The notes below the pieces were generated by a model. It worked only from the letters and a program-made list of their open reading frames with translations, was not told the origin of the DNA and did not search any database. Shown piece after piece: positions 44,251 to 52,812 of a stretch of 59,388 nucleotides of DNA. Each line of letters opens with the position of its first letter. The first letter of the stretch is position 1. This DNA comes from a virus: the IMG/VR virus record IMGVR_UViG_3300037245_003140, positions 1-59,388 of that record; one strand, written 5' to 3'. Made by a program: the position numbers and the translations under genes.

Positions 44251-44469
44251 GTGCAAGGAATAAAGATGAAACCTAAAGACATTGGCTTATTCATGGATGC
44301 TATAAGGAAAATAAACAAAGATGAAAACAAGAAATTTGAATTCCTGACAGCGATCTATAACGTGAAATCTATTCTTGAAAATGAGCTTGTTGTTGGGAAT
44401 CTGAAGAAGACTTTTGAGAAAACGGATATGGATGGTAATTTTATGGATTTTTTCAAACAACCACATTGA
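44251..44469 (+). CDS. Hypothetical protein
   Basis: 72 residues, GTG start, GAGGGG upstream. Helical, charged, 'LFMDAIRKINKDENKKFEFLTAIYNVKSILENELV'. No family recognised. Confidence 0.62.
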   Translation: MQGIKMKPKDIGLFMDAIRKINKDENKKFEFLTAIYNVKSILENELVVGNLKKTFEKTDMDGNFMDFFKQPH

Positions 44470-44478
44470 AGGGAAATT

Positions 44479-45093
44479 GTGAAAAATTCTATAACTATTG
44501 AAATAATAGCACCTTCTGGTGTGTTTATTCCATCAAAACAGCAAATTGAAAATTGTAAAACTATAGCAATTAGATGTAGTTCAATATATTCAAAGGAGAT
44601 CCCTATGAAAACAAAGCACGAAGGAGTAAGGCCACTCTACGCACCTCATTTTTTAGAGCAAAGCCATTGTAAAAAAGGATTTGAAATATTTATAAAGCAC
44701 TTTGGGTTTTATAAAGAGGTTCCATGGACTTTTGATAACGAAATATGGATTATAAACAATATTAAGGGTGGTATAGAGTGGCTTGTTGGAAATGGCTATA
44801 TAAAGAAGAAATCTCCGCATGGGGATTCTGTTGCCTATATTCCCGGTAAAAACTATATCTTTGAAGAGTCCCCAGGATCTATAAGGGCCCTTAAAATGAA
44901 AGGCGTAAACAGATATGTATGGGTTTCACTTAATACAGTTGATTACACAAGCTTGCGAGAGGGAACGGAATTTGATTTAAAAACCTATCCATCAGGATAT
45001 GACGCAATTCTACATGTTGAAACTAATCACCAAGTGTATAGAATGGATTCACTAAAAGAACTTGCCGAGTACATTTTAGAAAATGAATATTAA
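44479..45093 (+). CDS. Hypothetical protein
   Basis: 204 residues, GTG start, GAAGGGAAATT upstream. Two-part: a mixed N-terminal domain with 'CKTIAIRCSS' and a winged-type middle ('EIWIINNIKGGIEWLVGNGYIKKKSP') followed by a beta C-terminal domain. The middle could be DNA-binding. No family recognised. Overlaps the next gene by eleven bases. Confidence 0.68.
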   Translation: MKNSITIEIIAPSGVFIPSKQQIENCKTIAIRCSSIYSKEIPMKTKHEGVRPLYAPHFLEQSHCKKGFEIFIKHFGFYKEVPWTFDNEIWIINNIKGGIEWLVGNGYIKKKSPHGDSVAYIPGKNYIFEESPGSIRALKMKGVNRYVWVSLNTVDYTSLREGTEFDLKTYPSGYDAILHVETNHQVYRMDSLKELAEYILENEY

Positions 45094-45382
45094 AGACAAA
45101 AGCCTATTAAACAGAATAGAGCTAAAAGGAAAATGTATAGGCTGTGGTAACTGTTGCCGTTTAAATTGGAAATTCGGGTATATTGTAGATGGCGAAGTGG
45201 TCGAGAAAGAAAACAACCGAAAGAAACCAGAAGATTATACTGAATGCAATTCCTTTGATTCTGAAAATAACAAATGCCTCATACATGAAGATAAAAAACC
45301 AGATGTTTGTAAATATTGGCCTTTCTTTAAAGAGGATCTTGAAGACGTAAACTGTCCAGGGTTTACATGGGAGGGTGAATGA
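45083..45382 (+). CDS. CxxCxxCC (YkgJ-like) metal-cluster protein
   Basis: 99 residues. N-terminal 'GKCIGCGNCCRLNWKF' is the CxxCxxCC signature, with further Cys in 'TECNSF', 'KCLIHEDKKPDVCKYWPFF', and 'CPGF'. The YkgJ family is thought to bind zinc or an iron-sulfur cluster; phage members are of unknown role. Confidence 0.84.
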   Translation: MNIKDKSLLNRIELKGKCIGCGNCCRLNWKFGYIVDGEVVEKENNRKKPEDYTECNSFDSENNKCLIHEDKKPDVCKYWPFFKEDLEDVNCPGFTWEGE

Positions 45383-45576
45383 GCTTGTTTGATATATTTA
45401 AAAAGAAGAAACAAACCACAATTGGCGAAGCTATTGATCTATTAGGATACAAGTTAATAGGGCAGGTTGATAATATCCTTCTCACTGATAAAGGTTTGGT
45501 TTATATCTCATTTCAAGAGAAAAAAGCGTGGGATAAAGATTTAAATGAGATAGACACAAAAGGGCTAAACCTATGA
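45379..45576 (+). CDS. Hypothetical protein
   Basis: 65 residues starting in the ATGA overlap of the previous gene. Lys-rich N-terminus then a small beta-rich part. No family recognised. Confidence 0.62.
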   Translation: MSLFDIFKKKKQTTIGEAIDLLGYKLIGQVDNILLTDKGLVYISFQEKKAWDKDLNEIDTKGLNL

Positions 45577-45725
45577 AAACAATAAAACTCATAGCTACTC
45601 TATTATGTATTATTTCGATGATAGCACTTTCTTTTTATGGAGGAACAATCAGCTATAAACTATTTTATGAAAAACAAGTCAAACAAACAATAATTGAATT
45701 AGTTAAAAAGGATTCTTTAAAATGA
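45573..45725 (+). CDS. Small membrane-anchored protein
   Basis: 50 residues, coupled at both ends. N-terminal transmembrane segment ('LIATLLCIISMIALSFYGG', about 6-24) then a charged helix. No family recognised. Confidence 0.58.
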   Translation: MKTIKLIATLLCIISMIALSFYGGTISYKLFYEKQVKQTIIELVKKDSLK

Positions 45726-46435
45726 AAATCAGTAATGAAGTTGCAGACGTAATAGCTAGCTCAAAAGTTGAAGGTGATAAGCTTTATCTTCCAGACACCC
45801 AACTCGACAGAAAGCTTTATACCTCTGTGAATAAAGTTCTTGTTGCTATCGGCGGGAAGTGGAACAGATCCGCAAAAGCCCACATATTTAAAACAGATAT
45901 AGAGGAAATAATAGAAGAGATACTTGCTTCTGGTGAATATACCAGCGAAAAGAAAGATTTTCAATTTTTTGAAACTCCACCAGATGTAGTTGATCAACTT
46001 TTAGATCTAGCAGATATTAGAAAAGGAGAACTTGTTTTGGAACCCAGTGCAGGTAAAGGGAGGATAGCCTCAAGGGTTCCTTGTTGTGATTGTGTCGAAC
46101 TTAATCCAATTAATAGAGAATATCTAAAATCAAGCGGTTATAATGTTGTTGGTGAAGATTTTCTTGAATTTTCAGGAGAATATGATGTTATAATTGCAAA
46201 TCCTCCGTTCTCCAAACAACAGGATATTTCCCACATTATCCGCATGGTAAAACTTGCTAAACGAAGAGTAGTGTCGGTTGCTTCGGCCTCTATATTATTT
46301 AGAACTAATAAAAAAACAGAGGCTTTTAGGAAGTTTGTAGATGATATGGGCGGCACGATAACACCACTTCCGGAAAAATCATTTAGTAAAAGTGGAACCA
46401 ATGTAAATACCTGTATCGTGTGTATTGACATTTAA
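45722..46435 (+). CDS. Adenine-specific DNA methyltransferase
   Basis: 237 residues. Motif I 'LVLEPSAGKGRIA' near 103 binds S-adenosylmethionine and motif IV 'IIANPPFS' near 157-163 is the N6-adenine catalytic loop. The first 80 residues are a small added domain. It would methylate DNA to escape host restriction; no partner nuclease is adjacent. ATGA coupled to the small membrane gene. Confidence 0.87.
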   Translation: MKISNEVADVIASSKVEGDKLYLPDTQLDRKLYTSVNKVLVAIGGKWNRSAKAHIFKTDIEEIIEEILASGEYTSEKKDFQFFETPPDVVDQLLDLADIRKGELVLEPSAGKGRIASRVPCCDCVELNPINREYLKSSGYNVVGEDFLEFSGEYDVIIANPPFSKQQDISHIIRMVKLAKRRVVSVASASILFRTNKKTEAFRKFVDDMGGTITPLPEKSFSKSGTNVNTCIVCIDI

Positions 46436-46442
46436 TATTAAC

Positions 46443-46472
46443 TTGACACACCTTAAAAAACCATAGTATTTT
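46443..46472 (+). promoter_or_regulatory. Promoter of a single-gene unit
   Basis: TTGACA (46443-46448), 18-base spacer, TATTTT (46467-46472). It drives only the gene at 46529, which has its own terminator. Confidence 0.68.
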
Positions 46473-46528
46473 ATGTTATCGTTTTAGAAGTAATTGAATT
46501 GAATTTATTTAATCCAAAAGGAGGAAAC

Positions 46529-46855
46529 GTGCAAAAGATTTTATTTGTATTATTCCTATTGTGTTTTAGTGTTACAAACACGGCCTATGCTGTGGATATG
46601 GACAGAGGTATTGACTCTTTTGTAGAAAAGGTTGATAAACCGGCAATAGTGAGCACAAGTAAAGCGCTTGATGTGCCTTGCTTTGATTTCGGTATAAAAG
46701 GCTATAGAGCTTATAAGCTCGAAAGATTGGGTTCAGTCTCCCAATTCCATATTGGTAATTTCCTGGTAAACAGTATTGTGGGAAAATGGGTCTGGCGTAG
46801 CTCTTTGAAAGATCCTATAAGATATAGAAATATAAATCAGCTAATTAATGCATAG
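46529..46855 (+). CDS. Secreted protein, moron-like unit
   Basis: 108 residues from GTG 46529 with AAAGGAGG four bases upstream; an ATG at 46499 has no site. Signal peptide 'QKILFVLFLLCFSVTNTAYAVD', cut after A-Y-A near residue 19. The mature part is beta-rich with basic residues at the end. With its own promoter and a strong terminator it has the layout of a moron, a gene that can be expressed on its own and often alters the host envelope. Function not known. Confidence 0.72.
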   Translation: MQKILFVLFLLCFSVTNTAYAVDMDRGIDSFVEKVDKPAIVSTSKALDVPCFDFGIKGYRAYKLERLGSVSQFHIGNFLVNSIVGKWVWRSSLKDPIRYRNINQLINA

Positions 46856-46885
46856 TTGATAAGTTAAGAAACAGGCTATTATCAG

Positions 46886-46914
46886 AAGCACCGGGATTGG
46901 CCCGGTGCTTTTTT
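46886..46914 (+). terminator. Strong Rho-independent terminator
   Basis: AAGCACCGGG-ATTGG-CCCGGTGCTT, ten perfect pairs, followed by TTTT. Ends the single-gene unit at 46529. Confidence 0.92.
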
Positions 46915-46939
46915 AAAAGCAAATCCTAAAAGGTCTAAT

Positions 46940-47110
46940 ATGGCAAAATTAGAATCAATAAATATCAATAAGGTGAGTAAGAAACTTACTTTAACGATTA
47001 AATTAAAAGGCACGAGAAGGTTTAATCTAAGGATGTGGTTAAGGACAGTTATTTTGAAGATTGGCGGGTTTATATTACCTTGTAAGGCTGAAATAGAGAC
47101 AAGTGAATAG
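46940..47110 (+). CDS. Small basic hypothetical protein
   Basis: 56 residues, AAAGG upstream. Very basic first two thirds, hydrophobic 'VILKIGGFILPC' near the end. No family recognised. First gene of the terminase-leading block. Confidence 0.6.
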   Translation: MAKLESININKVSKKLTLTIKLKGTRRFNLRMWLRTVILKIGGFILPCKAEIETSE

Positions 47111-47112
47111 AT

Positions 47113-48273
47113 ATGGCATATAAACTCACAAACAAAAATATATCTGATTTAATTCCATACGTAAGCAACAGCCGCACCCACTCTGAAGATCAAATAACCC
47201 AAGTTGCTGCAAGTATTTCAGAATTCGGATTTACAAACCCAGTATTAATTGACGAAACAGGTATGATAATTGCCGGGCATGGCAGATGCCAAGCAGCTAA
47301 AAAACTAAATATGGAAGAAGTTCCCTGTATTGTTTTAAAAGGGTTATCAGAAGCTCAGAAAAAAGCCTATATTATTGCAGATAATAAGCTCGCATTAAAT
47401 GCCGGGTGGGATGACGAACTTTTAAGGGTTGAGCTTGAAGGATTAAACGATCTTGATTTTGACTTAGATTTATTGGGGTTTAGTAAAAATGAACTTGACG
47501 AATTATTAGCAGAAAAAAAACCACCGGGATTAACAGATGAAGATGATGTTCCAGAGCCACCAGAAACTCCCGTCAGTGTTTTGGGGGATGTTTGGATTTT
47601 AGGGAATCATAGGTTGATGTGTGGGGATAGTACAAACCCTCTTGATGTTATGATGTTGATGGACGGGGACTACCCTAAATTAATACACACAGACCCGCCA
47701 TATGGAATGAACGCCGTTACTAAGTCTGGTGTTTTGTCTAAGAACTATAAAACCGATATTATAGGAGATGACAATCCCGATATAGCTAAAAACGCATTTG
47801 CATTGATACACGGACTATATCCAGAAGCGAAACAAATCTGGTGGGGTGCTAATTATTACTGTAGCGTTTTGCCTGATAGCGAATGTTGGTTGGTGTGGGA
47901 TAAAAATAACGGTAGTTCAGATCAAACAGATTGTGAGCTTGCGTGGGCCAACTTCAGGAGTGTTGTTCGCCAATTTACACAGGCAAGTGAAAAAACAAAC
48001 AGAGTTCATCCAACACAAAAACCGGTATCTCTGGTAGAATGGATATTAAAACGATTTAAATTTTCATCAGAGAGTATAGCAGATTTTTTTGGTGGGTCAG
48101 GATCTACCCTTATTGCTGCAGAAAAGCACGGGTCCACGGCTTTTATAATGGAATTCGACCCAATTTTTATAGATGTAATAATAAACCGCTGGCAAAACTT
48201 CACAGGAAATCAAGCAATCCATATTGAATCAGGCAAAACATATGATGAAATGAAAGCAGAAAGAGATCTATAA
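47113..48273 (+). CDS. ParB-like plus DNA methyltransferase fusion
   Basis: 386 residues. Residues 8-95 form a ParB/Srx-type domain with 'NPVLIDETGMIIAGHGRCQAAKKL'. Residues 145-386 are a site-specific DNA methyltransferase with 'HTDPPYG' near 193, 'NRVHPTQKPVSLVEWILKRF' near 297 and 'ADFFGGSGSTLIAAEKHG' near 325, the order of beta-type enzymes. Such fusions are widespread in phages just before the small terminase; they protect DNA and may mark packaging sites. Ends by overlapping the next ATG. Confidence 0.9.
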   Translation: MAYKLTNKNISDLIPYVSNSRTHSEDQITQVAASISEFGFTNPVLIDETGMIIAGHGRCQAAKKLNMEEVPCIVLKGLSEAQKKAYIIADNKLALNAGWDDELLRVELEGLNDLDFDLDLLGFSKNELDELLAEKKPPGLTDEDDVPEPPETPVSVLGDVWILGNHRLMCGDSTNPLDVMMLMDGDYPKLIHTDPPYGMNAVTKSGVLSKNYKTDIIGDDNPDIAKNAFALIHGLYPEAKQIWWGANYYCSVLPDSECWLVWDKNNGSSDQTDCELAWANFRSVVRQFTQASEKTNRVHPTQKPVSLVEWILKRFKFSSESIADFFGGSGSTLIAAEKHGSTAFIMEFDPIFIDVIINRWQNFTGNQAIHIESGKTYDEMKAERDL

Positions 48274-48785
48274 TGGCAAAAAAAAGAGGAAGACCGTCCC
48301 TTTATGAAACCCGTGTACAACCCAGACTCGAAGAGATAAAAGCGTGGTGTCGTGACGGTTACACAGATATAATAATGTGTGAAGCTCTTAAGGTTTCAAT
48401 AGCCTCTTTCTGCAAATATAAAAATGATTTCCCCGAATTAAAAGAAGCCTTAAACGTAACCAAACCTATAGCAGACTTAAAAGTGGTTAATTCTCTTCAT
48501 AAAAGAGCATTAGGGTATGAGTATGAAGAAGTGACAAAAGAGGTTAAAACCGATAAAGCAGGGGCTATAATATCCAAACACATAAAGTCAGTAACAAAGT
48601 TTCTTCCTGGAGATGTAAAAGCACAAGAGGTTTGGTTAAGAAACAGAGATCCGAAGAACTGGAATCAAAAACAAGGCGTAGAGCTTTCGGGCCCAGACGG
48701 AAAACCAGTTGAGGTAATTAATCACGACATGGACCCAAAAGAAGCAGCTAAGATTTATTCACAAATGATTAAAGGAGATGAGTGA
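48273..48785 (+). CDS. Terminase small subunit
   Basis: 170 residues: basic N-terminus, HTH-like helices ('DIIMCEALKVSIASFCKYKNDFPELKEAL') and the conserved 'VWLRNRDPKNWNQKQGVELSG' near 125-145 that is shared by phage small terminases and related DNA-packaging proteins. It would recognise the packaging start and regulate the large subunit, 600 bases downstream. Confidence 0.82.
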   Translation: MAKKRGRPSLYETRVQPRLEEIKAWCRDGYTDIIMCEALKVSIASFCKYKNDFPELKEALNVTKPIADLKVVNSLHKRALGYEYEEVTKEVKTDKAGAIISKHIKSVTKFLPGDVKAQEVWLRNRDPKNWNQKQGVELSGPDGKPVEVINHDMDPKEAAKIYSQMIKGDE

Positions 48786-49021
48786 TGGATAAAAAATGGG
48801 TAGCCTGCATGGTGATGTTGGTATCTTTTTGTACCGGATTAACAACAATGGCTCTCTTGCTATGTTTTGGACTGGCCCCATTACCGTCTGAGCTAATACC
48901 AGAACGCCTGTTTGCTGTACTCATCCTGATTCAAATACCTTTTCTGGCTTCTTTATTGTATATTATGAAACACAAGACAAATTTAACTGAGCGGTCTACA
49001 TTTCAAATAAAAACCCCGTAA
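48785..49021 (+). CDS. Small membrane protein
   Basis: 78 residues from ATG 48785 (AAGGAG seven bases upstream). Two transmembrane segments (about 7-30 and 42-62, 'LFAVLILIQIPFLASLLYIM'). Placed between the terminase subunits, an unusual position for a membrane protein. No family recognised. Confidence 0.62.
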   Translation: MDKKWVACMVMLVSFCTGLTTMALLLCFGLAPLPSELIPERLFAVLILIQIPFLASLLYIMKHKTNLTERSTFQIKTP

Positions 49022-49046
49022 ATTTTTATACTTTGGATAATTGAGA

Positions 49047-49151
49047 ATGCAAATTGAAGGTAAAAACAAACCGACTCCACCAAAAGGCAGGACAGTATAT
49101 TACGGCCCTAATGCAAATATTATGTTCCTTTTTGTATTTGTGGTTTTTTGA
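49047..49151 (+). CDS. Possible very small membrane protein
   Basis: 34 codons: a polar N-terminus ('GKNKPTPPKGRTVYYGP') and a hydrophobic tail ('IMFLFVFVVF'). No good ribosome site, so weakly supported. A different frame from 49054 also crosses this stretch. Confidence 0.35.
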   Translation: MQIEGKNKPTPPKGRTVYYGPNANIMFLFVFVVF

Positions 49152-49200
49152 TAGCTATGGCTGTTTGTTACTTCACTTAATGATAATAATTGAGGTTCAT

Positions 49201-49392
49201 ATGGATAAAATAATTAAAAGTGTAGTTGATGTGATAAAAGATGATATTTCAAAGAAAATTGACGAACAAGATAATAATTTTAAAAACCTTAAAGTAGAAA
49301 ACTCTATACCATCTACAATTTCAAATAAAATAAAAATAGATCCACCTAAATCATCAGGTGTTGGGTTTATGTCTTTAAATGTTTGTAAATAA
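49201..49392 (+). CDS. Small hypothetical protein
   Basis: 63 residues from ATG 49201 (TTGAGG upstream). Amphipathic helix at the start, Lys/Ser-rich rest. A longer in-frame start at 49054 would add a hydrophobic stretch; I prefer 49201 because of the site. Confidence 0.5.
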   Translation: MDKIIKSVVDVIKDDISKKIDEQDNNFKNLKVENSIPSTISNKIKIDPPKSSGVGFMSLNVCK

Positions 49393-49397
49393 AATTT

Positions 49398-51068
49398 ATG
49401 TCAACAATGCCCTTACATAACTGGCCCCCCAATTACACCAAAATTCTCCAAAACAGACAAGAGAATTATCTACGCATAAAGGACAATCCAGAAGCTCAAC
49501 AGGCATTAAAAATATTTTACAAAGACAATCCGGTTAATTTTATCAACGATTGGTGTATTGTTTACGAACCAAGAAATGCAATGAAACCAAATGCAACAAC
49601 CTTGATGCCTTTTAGATTATTCCCCAAACAAGTTGACTTAGTGGAGTTTGTTTATAGCTGCATCCACGATCAAGAAGAGGGTTTAATTGAAAAGTCAAGG
49701 GATATGGGGGCTACTTGGGTATGTGTAGCAATCTCTACTCATTTATGGTTGTTTCACGAAGGTTCCTCAGTAGGATGGGGATCACGAAAACAAGATTATG
49801 TTGACGAGATAGGCAACCCAAGTTCTATATTTGAAAAAATCCGGATCGGTATAGATTATATTCCCGATTGGCTGAAGCCTAAAGGATTTGATAGAAAAAG
49901 AGATCTAACTTTCTGTAAATGCATAAATAGAGAAACCGGTTCTACAATAGTAGGAGAAATTGGCGACGATATAGGAAGAGGTGGAAGGACCACTAATTAC
50001 TTCCTAGATGAAAGTGCCCACTATGTAAGACCTGAAAAGATCGAAGCTGCTATAAGCGAAAATACCGATGTTCCCATACATATTTCATCCGTTAAAGGAG
50101 TGGGAAATGTTTTCTATAAAAAAAGACATACTGGAGTTATTTGGGACCCTAAAAACAAACCTCCAAAAAAATACACCAGAGTTTTTATTATGGATTGGTC
50201 AGATCATCCCGCTAAAGATCAAGAATGGTATGACCTGAAACAAGCAAAAGCAAAACGTCAAGGGCTTGAAAACCTATTTGCTCAAGAAGTTGACCGGGAT
50301 TATACCAGTTCAGTATCAGGAATTCTTATTCCTGGCAAATGGGTAAAAGCCGCAATCGATGCTCATATCAAATTGGGATTTGAGGCAGAAGGTAAAAAAA
50401 GGGCTGGGTTTGATGTATTTGACGAGGGTAAAGATGCTCATGCTCTATTCATAATCAAGGGTTCAGTCGCTCAGTTTGCAAAAAAATGGACTAATGGTGA
50501 TACTGGACAGGGAACTAGAAAAGCTATAAGACTCTGCAAAGAAAACAAAACATTTCATTTTCAATTTGATAGTATCGGAGTCGGTGCCGGGGCAAAATCA
50601 GAAACAAACCGAATGAAAGAAGAGGGTAAGCTCGAAGGTTTTGAGGTAATTAAGTGGGCAGGATCTGCAAAGGTTCAAAATCCAGAGGAAAATATTATAC
50701 CTGGTGATATCGAAACGCCAAAGAATAAAGACTATTATAAAAACTTGAAAGCCCAGGGTGGTTGGCAATTAAGATTAAGGTTTGAAAAGACTTACAAAGC
50801 AGTGACCCAGGGCGCAAAATACGACACATCTGAATTAATAAGCATTCCTTCAGACCTTCCGGAAAGAACAAGGGTTGAAGCAGAATTAAGTCAGCCGACA
50901 TATATAGAAGACGGATCAGGAAAAATAATTATAAATAAAACTCCTGATGGCACCAAATCACCTAACTTATTTGATGCCTTTGTAATGTCAGCTTTTATAC
51001 TTAAAAAACCAGAACCTCAAATGGGTGCAGCTATGCCTGGTGGGTTTAAAAATACAGAGAGCTATTGA
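49398..51068 (+). CDS. terL: Terminase large subunit
   Basis: 556 residues. ATPase: Walker A-like 'IEKSRDMGATW' near 97 and Walker B 'YFLDESAHY' near 201. Nuclease: 'RAGFDVFDEGKDAHA' near 334, 'FDSIGVGAGAKSE' near 390, 'SPNLFDAFVMSAFIL' near 523, giving the three acidic positions of an RNase H fold. It cuts concatemers and pumps DNA into the head. No clear ribosome site precedes ATG 49398. It is separated from the portal gene by the leftward cluster 51102-54988. Confidence 0.9.
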   Translation: MSTMPLHNWPPNYTKILQNRQENYLRIKDNPEAQQALKIFYKDNPVNFINDWCIVYEPRNAMKPNATTLMPFRLFPKQVDLVEFVYSCIHDQEEGLIEKSRDMGATWVCVAISTHLWLFHEGSSVGWGSRKQDYVDEIGNPSSIFEKIRIGIDYIPDWLKPKGFDRKRDLTFCKCINRETGSTIVGEIGDDIGRGGRTTNYFLDESAHYVRPEKIEAAISENTDVPIHISSVKGVGNVFYKKRHTGVIWDPKNKPPKKYTRVFIMDWSDHPAKDQEWYDLKQAKAKRQGLENLFAQEVDRDYTSSVSGILIPGKWVKAAIDAHIKLGFEAEGKKRAGFDVFDEGKDAHALFIIKGSVAQFAKKWTNGDTGQGTRKAIRLCKENKTFHFQFDSIGVGAGAKSETNRMKEEGKLEGFEVIKWAGSAKVQNPEENIIPGDIETPKNKDYYKNLKAQGGWQLRLRFEKTYKAVTQGAKYDTSELISIPSDLPERTRVEAELSQPTYIEDGSGKIIINKTPDGTKSPNLFDAFVMSAFILKKPEPQMGAAMPGGFKNTESY

Positions 51069-51101
51069 TAAACCCATTTATAACATAGTTGCAAAAGTTA
51101 T

Positions 51102-51302
51102 TTATTCCCACATATCATAATATTTGCGCCAATATACTCTGTAAATCTTTGTAGCCATTCTTTCGGCATATTTATCTATTAATTTCTCTAACATATCGTT
51201 CCATAATCTCTGTTTTTCTTTAAAAAGTGTATAGGTGCCACATTCAGAAAAATCTATCGTAATGTCCATAAAAACTTTTATTTCAGAATTATTCATAATC
51301 AA
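51102..51302 (-). CDS. Hypothetical protein
   Basis: 66 residues. Coupled by ATGA-type overlap to the lipoprotein gene. Mixed alpha/beta, Tyr/Trp-rich end. No family recognised. Last gene of the leftward cluster; no terminator was seen between it and the converging terminase gene, a point to note. Confidence 0.6.
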   Translation of the reverse strand: MIMNNSEIKVFMDITIDFSECGTYTLFKEKQRLWNDMLEKLIDKYAERMATKIYRVYWRKYYDMWE

Positions 51303-51646
51303 TACCTGCTTGGTTTAATTTTAACTACCTCAACGGTTATTTTGTTCATATCAACATTTAAAACATTGAAAACAACGTCTCTTGATGAGTATAGCGTAAT
51401 CCTTCTTGATTTTATGTTATAAAATACGTTGTGTCCGTTTAGCGCTACGATAAATGTTTTTTGGTCAGGCATACCACAATATGTTATAGATCGCCTTACT
51501 CCTTGCGGTAAATAAACATGTATATATTGCCCAGTATTAAGAGTTATTTTGTCTTTATCTTTTAAAATCCCATTTGGACCAGAACACCCAAGCAAAAAGA
51601 ATATAGATATAATACAAATACACATTATTTTTTTTAAAACCTTCAT
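51299..51646 (-). CDS. Lipoprotein 3, paralogue of lipoprotein 2
   Basis: 115 residues with lipobox L-L-G-C at 18-21. The mature part 'GQYIHVYLPQGVRRSITYCGMPDQKTFIVALNG...ITLYSSRDVVFNVLNVDMNKITVEVV' parallels lipoprotein 2 over most of its length. It is on the opposite strand in a different cluster. AGGAGGTTAA upstream. Possible superinfection-exclusion protein, by inference. Confidence 0.74.
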   Translation of the reverse strand: MKVLKKIMCICIISIFFLLGCSGPNGILKDKDKITLNTGQYIHVYLPQGVRRSITYCGMPDQKTFIVALNGHNVFYNIKSRRITLYSSRDVVFNVLNVDMNKITVEVVKIKPSRY

Positions 51647-51686
51647 TTAACCTCCTTTTTATGGTTAAAACATCAACATTTAAAAC

Positions 51687-51851
51687 CTATTCTATCTCAA
51701 TATAAACATTATCACCTTCGTCTTTATAGGGTGTAATGGTTATACCACTTGTCAACCCACAACCAAGTTGATCTTCATCATTAAACTTTTCAAGAGCTTC
51801 TTTAAGGTCAGATACATCTTGAATTATAATTGTTTCTCCGCATTTTATCAT
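51687..51851 (-). CDS. Small hypothetical protein
   Basis: 54 residues from ATG 51851 (GGAGG five bases upstream). An upstream in-frame start at 51875 would lie in the previous gene end. Beta-alpha-beta, acidic. No family recognised. Confidence 0.58.
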   Translation of the reverse strand: MIKCGETIIIQDVSDLKEALEKFNDEDQLGCGLTSGITITPYKDEGDNVYIEIE

Positions 51852-51864
51852 TTTATCCTCCCTC

Positions 51865-52083
51865 TTATCTTTCAAACTCTTTTATTTCTTCATATATAAA
51901 TTGAGGATTATCATCAAGTGACCAACAATCTTTTTTGGTAAATATCTTTCCTTTTGAGCAAATCTCTTCGGCCTCTTTTTTAGTTAAGACATATCCTTTT
52001 GTTTTATAACCATGAACATCCCTGTTCTCCATCCAGTCAAACCATAATTCTTTAATTAAAAAGATCAATTTATTTTCCCTCAT
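51865..52083 (-). CDS. Hypothetical protein
   Basis: 72 residues with no strong ribosome site (AAAAATG). Basic N-terminus, Trp-rich. No family recognised. Confidence 0.58.
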   Translation of the reverse strand: MRENKLIFLIKELWFDWMENRDVHGYKTKGYVLTKKEAEEICSKGKIFTKKDCWSLDDNPQFIYEEIKEFER

Positions 52084-52085
52084 TT

Positions 52086-52304
52086 TTAAAAGATTCGACT
52101 ATCAATGTTATTGTCAACAGCCCAATTAAGTGTTGTTAACCAGTTCTCACAAACGCCAGTTATAAACTCACCAGTGTTTAAATAATACCATTTTCGATAG
52201 GAATCCTCTTTAAAAAACACCATGGGCTCTTTCTCTCTAAATAAGCCTTTTAGTCTTATGCGAAATACATCATTGTTAAGTCGTTTAAATTCTAATATTT
52301 TCAT
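52086..52304 (-). CDS. Hypothetical protein
   Basis: 72 residues, GGGGTAAGCT upstream. Basic, Trp/Tyr-rich, similar in size and charge to its neighbour at 51865 but not clearly related. No family recognised. Confidence 0.6.
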   Translation of the reverse strand: MKILEFKRLNNDVFRIRLKGLFREKEPMVFFKEDSYRKWYYLNTGEFITGVCENWLTTLNWAVDNNIDSRIF

Positions 52305-52323
52305 AGCTTACCCCTATCCCTTT

Positions 52324-52545
52324 TTAAATAGCACCATCAATCTTTAACGCAATTCCCCACCCAACAATGAAAACAATAACCCAAAAAAGAGCCCCAATAT
52401 TAAACATATCTTTAAGCTCTTCCCAATCCTCATACACATTAAAAGGAAACCAAATAATGCGTAGTCCTATACCCAAAACCGCTATTGTTGACAATATGGT
52501 TCCTATGAACCATATCCAGATAATAATTAGCTTAAAAATAATCAC
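52324..52545 (-). CDS. Two-helix membrane protein
   Basis: 73 residues: transmembrane segments at about 3-25 and 50-70, Trp-rich, with a charged turn between. Its start is preceded by AAGGAGG embedded in the end of the gene upstream. No family recognised. Confidence 0.62.
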   Translation of the reverse strand: MIIFKLIIIWIWFIGTILSTIAVLGIGLRIIWFPFNVYEDWEELKDMFNIGALFWVIVFIVGWGIALKIDGAI

Positions 52546-52811
52546 TTATCCTCCTTCTTAACATATCTAAAAGGTTGAAGTGATTTATTCCCAAAAGGAT
52601 GAGATAGCTTACGAGAAAGTAAGTCAGGTAAATTGTCAATTATTTCAAACTCATTTTCACTCCACCAAGAGTTCTTCTCTAAATTAAATCTATCTTCATT
52701 AAATGTGTTTAAAAATTCTACAGAGGCTGAATGTACACCTTGTATTGTAGAAACTTCAGTTATCATTCCTATATTGCCTGATGGTGTTTTTATAAAATCT
52801 AAAGGTTTCAT
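52542..52811 (-). CDS. Hypothetical protein
   Basis: 89 residues from ATG 52811 (GGAAGG five bases upstream); a longer frame from 53024 is unlikely because it overlaps the zinc-finger gene. Contains 'DFIKTPSGNIGMITEVSTIQGVHSASVEFL', a small beta barrel-like start. Its end encodes 'YVKKEDK', whose codons double as the next gene's ribosome site; the same 20-base phrase recurs at 53345-53365. Confidence 0.62.
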   Translation of the reverse strand: MKPLDFIKTPSGNIGMITEVSTIQGVHSASVEFLNTFNEDRFNLEKNSWWSENEFEIIDNLPDLLSRKLSHPFGNKSLQPFRYVKKEDK

Positions 52812-52812
52812 T

